Under the pieces are notes generated by a model that saw only the letters and a list, made by a program, of their open reading frames with translations, did no database searches and was not told where the DNA came from. Shown here in pieces: positions 55,508-64,000 of a stretch of DNA of 64,000 nucleotides (position 1 is its first letter; each line of letters begins with the position of its first letter). Where the stretch lies: NCBI GenBank assembly GCA_027488215.1, contig JAIYCB010000031.1:186001-250000 (forward strand), given 5' to 3'. The translations under genes were made by a program, and so were the position numbers. This stretch comes from Comamonadaceae bacterium. GTDB taxonomy: Bacteria > Pseudomonadota > Gammaproteobacteria > Burkholderiales > Burkholderiaceae_C.

Positions 55508-55858
55508 TTAGCGTGGGCTCTCGAAGAAGACCGTATTCGAGTAATCGCTCACCTCAAAATACACTTTTTTCTCGCCTGGATCGACCTCGAAATTGAAGTT
55601 CTCATCGAGCACGCCGTAGCCGTAGCGGTAAGCACGGGGTTTGCCATCGTCAGTGCCCATAGCGGTGCTGACTTTGTCCACCTTGATGAAGCGGCGCACC
55701 AGTTTTTCACCGGCATACACCTCCATCACGCCATTGGTGCCCGTCCAATTTTGAATGTTCCGGCTGATTTTGTTTTGCTGCTCTTGGGTGCAGGCGACCA
55801 AAAAGCTGGAGGCGCCCAAAATGAGGAGCAAAGCGGTACGAGTGCTTTGTTTTGACAT
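55508..55858 (-). CDS. small lipoprotein of unknown function
   Basis: A 116-residue protein with a lipoprotein signal ending LVAC at Cys23 and an acidic mature part (VYAGEKLVRRFIKVDK, GYGVLDENFNFEVDPGEKK). It probably sits in the outer membrane after lipidation; Asp is not at position +2, so inner-membrane retention is not suggested. No domain is recognised. It lies convergent to the chromate transporter and just before rlmB. Confidence 0.7.
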   Translation of the reverse strand: MSKQSTRTALLLILGASSFLVACTQEQQNKISRNIQNWTGTNGVMEVYAGEKLVRRFIKVDKVSTAMGTDDGKPRAYRYGYGVLDENFNFEVDPGEKKVYFEVSDYSNTVFFESPR

Positions 55859-55900
55859 GACAAATTCCCTTTTTGATTGATTTTATTGCGCAAAAAAAGC

Positions 55901-56635
55901 TCAGCTGCGCTGGCGCAGAGCCTCATAAAGGCAAACGCCACTGGCCACCGACACATTCAGGCTCTCGACAGCACCCCGCATGGGGATGCTCACCAGTTCG
56001 TCGCAGTTCTTGCGGGTCAACTGGCGCATGCCAGCACCCTCAGCGCCCAGCACCAAGGCGGTGGGCACTTTCAGGTTGGCTTGGTAAATGTTGCGCGGCG
56101 CATCATCGCTGGTGCCGACGATCCAGATGTCGCGCTCCTTGAGTTCACCCAAAGTGCGCGCCAGATTCGTGACCATGAAATAAGGCATGGTTTCGGCCGC
56201 GCCGCTGGCCACTTTGGCCACGGTGGCGTTGATGCCCGCTGCATGGTCTTTGGGGGCAATGACCGCGTGAGCCCCCGCGCCATCGGCCACGCGCAAACAC
56301 GCGCCCAGGTTGTGCGGATCGGTCACGCCGTCGAGCACCAAGAGCAAAGGCGGGCCTTCCACGGTGTCGAGCAAGTCATCAAGAGAATGGTTTTGGGGAA
56401 TGGGCGTGACCATGGCCACAACGCCCTGGTGGCCATGCCCACCGGCCAACTTGGCCAGGCGTTCACCGTTCGATTCGATCATGCGCATGCCCGAATCGCG
56501 GGCTTTGTCGATGAACTGGCGCATGCGCGCGTCGCGTCGGGTGACCTCGTAATGAATTTCAACAACAGATTGAGGAGCGATCTTGAGGCGAACGCCCACG
56601 GCATGGAAGCCGAACAGCACTTTGTGGGATGACAT
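55901..56635 (-). CDS. rlmB: 23S rRNA (guanosine-2251-2'-O)-methyltransferase
   Basis: A 244-residue SPOUT-family methyltransferase. The knotted C-terminal half with VLDGVTDPHNLGACLRVADG, LVLGAEGAGMRQLTR and the SIPMRGAVESLNVSVA end is characteristic, and VLFGFHAVGVRLK begins the N-terminal domain. It methylates G2251 in the ribosomal P loop. The ATG at 56635 matches the family; the longer frame adds 16 unconserved residues. Confidence 0.95.
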   Translation of the reverse strand: MSSHKVLFGFHAVGVRLKIAPQSVVEIHYEVTRRDARMRQFIDKARDSGMRMIESNGERLAKLAGGHGHQGVVAMVTPIPQNHSLDDLLDTVEGPPLLLVLDGVTDPHNLGACLRVADGAGAHAVIAPKDHAAGINATVAKVASGAAETMPYFMVTNLARTLGELKERDIWIVGTSDDAPRNIYQANLKVPTALVLGAEGAGMRQLTRKNCDELVSIPMRGAVESLNVSVASGVCLYEALRQRS

Positions 56636-56701
56636 CCGGGGATTATCGTTGGTCCCAGCCTGCCGACAGGAGCGATTGCTCAAACGAACCTGAGTTCAGG
56701 C

Positions 56702-57385
56702 CTAGTTCGCTCCTGGCTCCGACAAGCGCCCTGCCTGAATCACCAAACTGCGCTCGCAGCGGGCGGCCAATTGGCGGTCGTGTGTGACCAAGACCAAGGT
56801 GGTGCCCTGCTCGCGGTTGAGCGCAAACATCAAGTCCATGATGGATTCGCCAGTGGCGTGATCCAGGCTGCCGGTGGGCTCGTCGGCCAACAGCAAATCC
56901 GGCTGCACCACAAAGGCGCGAGCCAAAGCAACACGCTGCTGCTCACCACCACTGAGCACTTTGGGCAGGTGCTTCAAGCGCTCGCCCAGCCCCACATGCT
57001 GCAACATGGCCGTGGCGGTGCTGCGTGCATCAGGCCGATCAGCCAGCTCCAAGGGCAACATCACGTTTTCCAGCGCCGTCAGATTGGGCATGAGTTGAAA
57101 GCTCTGGAACACAAATCCTACATGTTGGGCCCGTACGTCGGCGCGCTCGTCTTCGGACAAATCAAACAGCGACTGCCCTGCCAACACCACCTGTCCGGTG
57201 CTGGGTGTGTCCAATCCGGCCAGAATCGCCAGCAGTGTGCTTTTGCCCGATCCGGAAGCGCCGACAATGGCCGCTGTTTCCCCTGCGTTCAATGAGAAAT
57301 CGATATCGCGCAAAATGCGAAGTTCGCCGCTGGCGTCTTGCACCGTTTTGGAGACGCCCCGCACGGCAATGATGGATTCAGGCAT
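56702..57385 (-). CDS. ybbA: YbbA-type ABC transporter ATP-binding protein
   Basis: A 227-residue ABC ATPase. Walker A GASGSGKST near residue 42, signature LSGGEQQRVALARA near 142, Walker B LLLADEPTGSLD and the His switch VLVTHDRQL are all present. The sequence fits the LolD/YbbA group, and its divergence from tesA is the E. coli ybbA arrangement, so YbbA is favoured. No ybbP permease follows; a partner may lie elsewhere. Its start codon overlaps that of tesA on the other strand. Confidence 0.88.
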   Translation of the reverse strand: MPESIIAVRGVSKTVQDASGELRILRDIDFSLNAGETAAIVGASGSGKSTLLAILAGLDTPSTGQVVLAGQSLFDLSEDERADVRAQHVGFVFQSFQLMPNLTALENVMLPLELADRPDARSTATAMLQHVGLGERLKHLPKVLSGGEQQRVALARAFVVQPDLLLADEPTGSLDHATGESIMDLMFALNREQGTTLVLVTHDRQLAARCERSLVIQAGRLSEPGAN

Positions 57386-58034
57386 GCACAAACCTTTGTT
57401 AAGACGACGCCACTTTAACTGGACCTTGCTGGCCCTTGCCAGCTGGGGCTTTGCTGCGCCGACAAGTGCTGCAACTGGGCAGCGTATTTTGATCGTAGGC
57501 GACTCCCTGAGCGCCGAGTACGGCCTGGCCCGCGGCACCGGTTGGGTGGCCTTACTGCAAAAACAATTGGAACTAGAAAAGCCGGGCTTTCAAGTCATCA
57601 ATGCCAGCATCAGTGGCGATACCACCTCGGGCGGACGCTCTCGCCTGCCCGCTTTGCTACAACGTCACAAACCCAGCCATGTGATCATTGAGCTGGGTGG
57701 CAATGATGCGCTGCGCGGCCTGCCCATGTCCATGACTCAAGGCAACTTGTTGGACATGACAAAACAAGCCCAAACTGCTGGTGCACAAGTACTGCTTTTG
57801 GGGATGCAAATGCCGCCCAATTACGGTCCCGAGATGGCACGTCAGTTTGAAGCTGCCTACGCTCAAGTGGCCAAAAGTCAAAAGGCGGCGCTGGTGCCTT
57901 TCTTTTTGAAAGGCATAGGCGACGATGCCGAGCCACTCAAATGGTTCCAAAGCGATCGCATCCACCCCAATGAAGCCGCGCAGCCGCGCATGCTGGCCAA
58001 TGTCTGGCCTATTTTGAAGAAGCAGTTGAAATGA
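57384..58034 (+). CDS. tesA: GDSL arylesterase / thioesterase I-like
   Basis: A 216-residue SGNH hydrolase with a signal peptide (about residues 1-30) and the four SGNH blocks: GDSLSAEYGL near 39, SGDTTSGG near 74, GGNDAL near 102 and DRIHPN near 193, giving the Ser, Gly, Asn and His residues. TesA-type enzymes hydrolyse acyl-CoA, phospholipid or aryl esters in the periplasm. It starts on the same GCATGC as the divergent ybbA. The mnmH start overlaps its stop by 4 bases. Confidence 0.9.
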   Translation: MHKPLLRRRHFNWTLLALASWGFAAPTSAATGQRILIVGDSLSAEYGLARGTGWVALLQKQLELEKPGFQVINASISGDTTSGGRSRLPALLQRHKPSHVIIELGGNDALRGLPMSMTQGNLLDMTKQAQTAGAQVLLLGMQMPPNYGPEMARQFEAAYAQVAKSQKAALVPFFLKGIGDDAEPLKWFQSDRIHPNEAAQPRMLANVWPILKKQLK

Positions 58035-59089
58035 GCGTTCAACTGATCTCGGCTGCTGATGCCATGGCGCAACTGAGCCAGTTTGACGCCATCCTGGATG
58101 CACGATCCGAAGGCGAACACGCCGAAGACCATCTGCCCGGCGCCTTGAGCTGGCCTTCGCTGAACAACGAAGAACGCATCCAGGTCGGCACGTTGTACAA
58201 ACAGGTCAACCCCTTTGAGGCGCAAAAAGTGGGCGCCGCCTTGGTGGCCAAAAATATTGCCCGTCACATCGAAACCCAGGTGATGGACAAACCCAAGAAC
58301 TGGCAGCCTCTGGTTTACTGCTGGCGCGGCGGCAAGCGCAGCAACTCGCTGGCGCTGATCCTGGGACAAATCGGCTTCAAGGTGCACCTGATCGAAGGCG
58401 GCTACAAAGCCTTTCGCAAAGAGGTGATGGAAGACATACCGCGCCAAGCGCAACGACTGCAGTTCAAGGTGTTGTGCGGGCCTACCGGCTCGGGCAAGAC
58501 CCGTTTACTGCAGGCTTTGACACAAGAAGGGGCTCAAGTGCTGGACCTGGAAGCCATTGCCTGCCACCGCAGCTCGGTGCTTGGCTTGATTCCGGGCACG
58601 CCACAGCCTACCCAAAAGGCGTTTGACACGCAGGTCTGGGACGCGTTGCGCAGTTTCAGCGCGGACCGTCCGGTGTTTGTCGAAGCCGAAAGCAAAAAGG
58701 TGGGGAATCTGGCGGTGCCCGACGAACTGATGGTGGCCATGCGGGCCAGCCTCTGTCTTCGGGTGGACCTTTCGCTGGACAATCGGGTGAATTTGCTGCT
58801 GGAAGACTATGCGTTTTTCACGCAAGACCGTGCATTGTTTGCCTCGCGACTCGAACGCCTGACGGCTTTGCGTGGCAAAGCCGTGGTGCAAGGCTGGCAA
58901 GCGATGATTGGGCGTGACGAAATGCGCGAAGTGGTGACCGAACTGCTGTCAAGCCACTACGATCCGGGCTATGAAAATTCAACAGGGAACAACTTTGTGC
59001 ATTACGCCAAAGCGCCACTGATTTCACCCAGAAGCCACAGCATGACCGACATGCGAGTCTTGGCGCGAGAACTGGTGCAAACCACGTGA
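58031..59089 (+). CDS. mnmH: tRNA 2-selenouridine synthase
   Basis: A 352-residue enzyme with an N-terminal rhodanese domain (catalytic Cys near residue 97 in YCWRGGKRSN) and a C-terminal P-loop domain, GPTGSGKTRLL near 150. It replaces sulfur by selenium in the wobble base of tRNAs for Lys, Glu and Gln, using selenophosphate. It follows tesA with a 4-base overlap. This implies that the organism uses selenium; selD was not seen in the window. Confidence 0.93.
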   Translation: MSVQLISAADAMAQLSQFDAILDARSEGEHAEDHLPGALSWPSLNNEERIQVGTLYKQVNPFEAQKVGAALVAKNIARHIETQVMDKPKNWQPLVYCWRGGKRSNSLALILGQIGFKVHLIEGGYKAFRKEVMEDIPRQAQRLQFKVLCGPTGSGKTRLLQALTQEGAQVLDLEAIACHRSSVLGLIPGTPQPTQKAFDTQVWDALRSFSADRPVFVEAESKKVGNLAVPDELMVAMRASLCLRVDLSLDNRVNLLLEDYAFFTQDRALFASRLERLTALRGKAVVQGWQAMIGRDEMREVVTELLSSHYDPGYENSTGNNFVHYAKAPLISPRSHSMTDMRVLARELVQTT

Positions 59090-59153
59090 ATGCCATTCGA
59101 CGCCAGTGTCCAGAAGCTCACCAGACAGGTGATGGATCATGGACTGCGCAGCC

Positions 59154-59342
59154 TTATTGCGGGGACGCAGCCGGACCTGGCACAGCATTGTCCGCATCGC
59201 CAGCCCCACCCTCGAACGTTTCACCCTCTTGAGGTAGCAAGCCCGATTTCCGGTCAGACTTCGCTTTGAGCTTGTCTTCTTTTTTGCGTTTCTTGGCCAA
59301 TTCTTTCTGGCGTTTTTCGAATCCGTAGTTGGGTGTGGCCAA
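59154..59342 (-). CDS. short basic/acidic protein with a TTG start
   Basis: A 62-residue, highly charged protein. It reads ATPNYGFEKRQKELAKKRK near the N terminus, then further lysine-rich and finally Gly-Glu-Asp-rich segments. I take TTG at 59342 as the start: GGAG lies 5 bases upstream in the minus strand, and the family-like ATPNYGF follows directly; the longer frame with ATG adds an unrelated leader. I recall similar short ATPNYGFEKRQ proteins in related genomes, but no function. It lies 10 bases after the DUF2189 gene. Confidence 0.7.
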   Translation of the reverse strand: MATPNYGFEKRQKELAKKRKKEDKLKAKSDRKSGLLPQEGETFEGGAGDADNAVPGPAASPQ

Positions 59343-59352
59343 GATGGCTCCT

Positions 59353-60222
59353 TTAATTTGAGCTGCCCAATGTAACAGCTTCCTCAAAGCTTTCTTCCCA
59401 CTCGACGCTGCCCCGGTAGGCATGCCAGCTGGCATGACCAAGCCAAGGCCCCACCATGATGATGCCCAGCGCCCAAGGCCACAGGGCCGCGAGCACCAGC
59501 ATGCTCAACAAAAGGCCCCACAGCAGCATCACGCCCGGTTGTGAAAAAACCACCCGCACGCTGGTAATCACCGCCGAAATGGCATCGGTGTCGCGGTCGA
59601 GAATCATGGGAATCGACACCACCGACAGCCCAAAGACCAGGCCAGCGAAAACGCCGCCCACTGCCAGATAGACCATCAAAAAATCAATCTTTTGCGGGTT
59701 AAAAACCGCCTCAATCACGCCTGTGGTGGAGGGCATGCCGGTGTTGAAGAACACCGCAAACACCACCAGCGACGCCCTGCCCCACAGCAACTCCAGCACC
59801 ATCAGGACCAATACCAGCAGGGCCATGCTGCGCAGGTGTTGATCCCAGCACATCAATGATGTGGCCATGTCCGGCACTTGCCCCTGCTCGCGTTTGCGGC
59901 TGACCTCGTACAAGCCCATGGCCAAAAAAGGTCCGACCAGCAAACAACCCGAGACCAGGGTCAAGGTGTACTCGGGCTTGTGCTTGAACACCAGGGCCAG
60001 CACCTGGGCCATGCCCCAGAAACACAGGCCGTAAAACAAGCCAATCCCAGGGTGGTGCTGCAAGTCCATAAAACCCCGAGCTAACCAGCGAAAAGGGTCT
60101 GCATAGCCCAGGGGGCGCATCAGCGATCGGGGCCCCACGGGCGGCGGCGGGACATAGGGCGTGGCCATCGTAGGCAGGTCTGGCTCACGGGCATCCTCAT
60201 GGGACTTGGCATCGGCGTTCAT
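59353..60222 (-). CDS. DUF2189 integral membrane protein
   Basis: A 289-residue membrane protein with the DUF2189 layout: a polar proline-rich head (MATPYVPPPPVG), the RPLGYADPFRWLARGF segment, then about six hydrophobic segments, and LLSMLVLAALWPWALGIIMVG near the C terminus. The ATG at 60222 is used rather than a TTG four codons earlier. Members are often near cytochrome oxidase genes; nothing here gives a function. It lies 126 bases after the metC-like gene. Confidence 0.8.
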   Translation of the reverse strand: MNADAKSHEDAREPDLPTMATPYVPPPPVGPRSLMRPLGYADPFRWLARGFMDLQHHPGIGLFYGLCFWGMAQVLALVFKHKPEYTLTLVSGCLLVGPFLAMGLYEVSRKREQGQVPDMATSLMCWDQHLRSMALLVLVLMVLELLWGRASLVVFAVFFNTGMPSTTGVIEAVFNPQKIDFLMVYLAVGGVFAGLVFGLSVVSIPMILDRDTDAISAVITSVRVVFSQPGVMLLWGLLLSMLVLAALWPWALGIIMVGPWLGHASWHAYRGSVEWEESFEEAVTLGSSN

Positions 60223-60348
60223 GCAAAAAGTCAATCTGAAAAGACTAAGGATTTCAGATTACCCCCACCGGTGCGCATTGAACAGCCAGAGAACCCCCAA
60301 GTGCGCGTGTCCTGGACCACAAAATGGCTTGCTCTGTCACTTACGTGA

Positions 60349-61605
60349 TCAGGCCATGGGCAAGTGCGCCTGCACGGCTTGATGCAAGTCAAGAATCAAG
60401 TCCTGAGCCGACTCTAAACCGGTCGAAAAACGGACCAGCGTGCCCAGCTTCAAATGGCCGGGCCAAGCCTGGCGCATCGAGGCGATGTCGTAGGGCACCA
60501 CCAGGCTCACAGGGCCGCCCCAGCTGTAACCGATCTTGAAGAGCTTCAGCCCATCGCAAAACGCGTCCACCTGGGATTGGCTGTAACGCGCATCGATCAT
60601 GACGCTGAACAAACCTGCCGCCAAACCCTTGCCAGGCACACGGTCGCACAAAGCCTGCCAATGGGCGTGACCTGGAGCTCCTTCAAAGGCAGGGTGCATC
60701 AGTTGGGCGCATTGCGGCTGGATTTGCCACCAGGCGGCCAAAGCGCGGGCGCTCTGGTCGTGGGCGGCGTAACGAAGCGCGATGCTTGGCAAGGAGCGCA
60801 AAACGGTTTCGGCGTCGTTGCCCGCCACGCCCAGACCCAGGCGCATGTGGCAAAGTTTGATTTGGAGATGGAGAGCTGTATCGCGTGTGATGACGCTGCC
60901 CATCAACACGTCGCCACCGCCGCTGGGGTATTTGGTGAGGGCATGGGCGCTGATGTCGACAGCCAAGCTGCCCTCTCCACCGGCGCCATCGGCCAACAAA
61001 TCAAAAGGTTTGAACGCCAGACCCGCACCCCAGGTGTTGTCCAAGGCGCACAAGACACCGCGCTCGCGGCAGCGGCGCACCAGCTCAGGCAAATCGGGAA
61101 ACTCCATGCTCACCGAGCCGGGTGCTTCGAGCCACACCATGCGGGTGCGTTCCGTAATCTGCCGGGACAGGTCCTGCGGGTCCATTGGATCGTAAAAACG
61201 GTGCGTGATGCCAAAGTGACGCAACTCACCAGCGGCAAGCGCCTTGTTGGGGCCGTAGGCGTTGTCAGGAATCAGGACTTCGTCGCCGCTTTGCAGCACC
61301 GACAAGGCCACCAAGGCCAAAGCCGCCAGTCCGCTAGGCACCAACACACATTGGAGGCCACCTTCGAGGCTGCAAAGGCGCTCTTCGAGCAAATAGGTCG
61401 TGGGCGTGCCGTGCAAACCATAGGTGTATGCCGATTTGTCTTTCCACTCGCGCTGGCGCATATCGGCCACAGTCGGAAAGTAAACCGTTGAGGCTTTGAA
61501 CACACCGGGCTGGGGCGCTTCAAACTCGGCAGGCGGTGTGTAGGGATGGTGAATCAGGCCGGTGACGCTGGGCACGAAGATCGGATATTTGGGGTCTTTT
61601 TGCAT
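60349..61605 (-). CDS. metC: Cys/Met metabolism PLP enzyme, cystathionine beta-lyase-like
   Basis: A 418-residue fold-type I PLP enzyme. The Schiff-base lysine is in SAHALTKYPSGGGDVLMG near residue 223, with the YTYGLHGTPTTYLLEERL and LDNTWGAGLAF segments of the family. It resembles MetC-type cystathionine beta-lyases, which make homocysteine, pyruvate and ammonia, but a gamma-lyase or related beta-elimination is possible. It is a single gene followed by a hairpin that may end the hpt/purA transcript. Confidence 0.88.
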   Translation of the reverse strand: MQKDPKYPIFVPSVTGLIHHPYTPPAEFEAPQPGVFKASTVYFPTVADMRQREWKDKSAYTYGLHGTPTTYLLEERLCSLEGGLQCVLVPSGLAALALVALSVLQSGDEVLIPDNAYGPNKALAAGELRHFGITHRFYDPMDPQDLSRQITERTRMVWLEAPGSVSMEFPDLPELVRRCRERGVLCALDNTWGAGLAFKPFDLLADGAGGEGSLAVDISAHALTKYPSGGGDVLMGSVITRDTALHLQIKLCHMRLGLGVAGNDAETVLRSLPSIALRYAAHDQSARALAAWWQIQPQCAQLMHPAFEGAPGHAHWQALCDRVPGKGLAAGLFSVMIDARYSQSQVDAFCDGLKLFKIGYSWGGPVSLVVPYDIASMRQAWPGHLKLGTLVRFSTGLESAQDLILDLHQAVQAHLPMA

Positions 61606-61622
61606 TCGAACATCCTAATGCA

Positions 61623-61646
61623 AACAGCCTCCAAGTGGAGGCTGTT
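61623..61646. terminator. hairpin between hpt and metC-like genes
   Basis: aacagcctcc and ggaggctgtt form a perfect 10-base stem with a 4-base loop, 32 bases after the phosphoribosyltransferase stop (minus strand). Only a short T run follows, so it is a plausible but weak terminator of the hisZ-purA-hpt transcript. Confidence 0.5.
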
Positions 61647-61677
61647 GAAGGTCAACTCAGGGAAAGTCCGAGGCGAC

Positions 61678-62202
61678 TCAGACGCGCCACTTTTCCATCA
61701 ACTTCTCGGGTCGCATGTTGTCATACGGCTCAAAAGGCTGGTGAATCCAGGGGTTGGTTGGCAGGTCTTCAATCGAGTAATCGGGCTTGAAAGTCGACAC
61801 ACCCTTTGTCCAAATCACAGCGGTGCGCAATTCAGTCACAGGCTTGTAGTTGTTCTTGAGCTGGTCCACCACCGCACGCAAGGTGTGGCCAGTGTCGGCC
61901 AAGTCGTCCACCAACAAAACCTTGCCAGCGATTTCGCCTTTGGGGGTGGTGATGTAACGAGCGATGTCCAGGTGGCCCTGAACGGTGCCAGCTTCAGCGC
62001 GGTAAGAGCTGGTGGACATGATCGCTAGGGGCTTGTCAAAAATGCGCGAGAGGATGTCACCCGGGCGCATGCCGCCACGGGCCAAGCACAGGATGTTGTC
62101 GAATTCCCAGCCGGACTGGTGGATTTTGATGGCGAGTTTTTCAATGAGGTTGTGGTACTCGTCGTAGCTCACGTACAGGTGCTTACCGTCTTCGGTCAAC
62201 AT
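61678..62202 (-). CDS. purine phosphoribosyltransferase
   Basis: A 174-residue protein with the PRPP-binding motif VLLVDDLADTGHTL near residue 92 and the flexible-loop segment ARGGMRPGDILSRIF. It belongs to the hypoxanthine/xanthine-guanine PRTase group by length and motifs; the exact base is uncertain. It lies 55 bases after purA, in the order hisZ-purA-PRTase, common in Burkholderiales, which suits purine salvage alongside AMP synthesis. Confidence 0.88.
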   Translation of the reverse strand: MLTEDGKHLYVSYDEYHNLIEKLAIKIHQSGWEFDNILCLARGGMRPGDILSRIFDKPLAIMSTSSYRAEAGTVQGHLDIARYITTPKGEIAGKVLLVDDLADTGHTLRAVVDQLKNNYKPVTELRTAVIWTKGVSTFKPDYSIEDLPTNPWIHQPFEPYDNMRPEKLMEKWRV

Positions 62203-62257
62203 GGGTTCACTCCAAAAAATCAGGGGTTGAGATCGATGTGTTAGCCTGAGCCCAGGC

Positions 62258-64000
<1,743 letters not shown>

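Overview
The window looks like the chromosome of a betaproteobacterium of the order Burkholderiales, most likely family Comamonadaceae (Limnohabitans/Rhodoferax-like). This placement is an inference from gene content and order: two Bug/TctC-type solute receptors, a hisZ-purA pair followed by a phosphoribosyltransferase, tandem glycine riboswitches, and a moderately high-GC, densely packed genome. A divinyl chlorophyllide 8-vinyl reductase gene (bciA-type) suggests that the organism, or a recent ancestor, makes bacteriochlorophyll and may be an aerobic anoxygenic phototroph. No prophage, integrase, transposase, CRISPR array or rRNA operon was seen.

Layout. 1-2.7 kb: two tandem alpha/beta hydrolase paralogues and a Bug receptor. 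3-5.7 kb: an acyl-CoA synthetase behind a pair of palindromic sites, an exported protein built of six 16-residue repeats, and a peptide deformylase. 5.7-10.4 kb: a DUF3820 protein, a hydrolase and an aminotransferase, with nth, trmB and an RluA-type pseudouridine synthase on the other strand. 10.4-17.2 kb: alaS, bciA, gabD, a membrane protein of unknown function and tRNA-Gly(CCC). 17.2-25.2 kb: CoA and lipid metabolism (3-oxoacid CoA-transferase with a divergent PAS-LuxR regulator, two AhpD/CMD-like proteins, a TetR regulator with a divergent metal-dependent hydrolase, a thioesterase, an SDR and ETF-quinone oxidoreductase). 25.2-30.1 kb: an HpcH aldolase and a D-2-hydroxyacid dehydrogenase divergent from a TRAP transporter. 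30.1-37.2 kb: a glycine block, with a riboswitch ahead of gcvTHP and a second riboswitch ahead of a DadA-type oxidase, then a GNAT gene.

37.2-44.2 kb: a J-domain protein, a B12-binding radical SAM protein, a tight five-gene minus-strand operon (FrnE/DsbA-like, histidine phosphatase, DCC protein, degenerate FGE-like protein, SDR) and aroQ. 44.2-46.7 kb: glpD divergent from glpR. 46.7-49.1 kb: ygiQ, which carries an in-frame palindromic repeat. 49.3-54.2 kb: a Bug receptor with an N-formylglutamate amidohydrolase, then a LuxR regulator, aromatic-type FAD monooxygenase and DUF2783 operon. 54.3-64 kb: a two-gene chromate transporter, a lipoprotein, rlmB, ybbA and tesA with overlapping divergent starts, mnmH, a short basic protein, a DUF2189 membrane protein, metC-like, a phosphoribosyltransferase, purA, and hisZ running off the end.

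The most unusual items are a family of palindromic repeats (left arm close to ggattgccgcgcttcgctcg) found at four loci, one of them translated inside ygiQ; the second glycine riboswitch in front of a D-amino-acid-dehydrogenase homologue; the orphan bciA; and the exact 16-residue repeat protein. I found no evidence for a wholly new multi-gene system.
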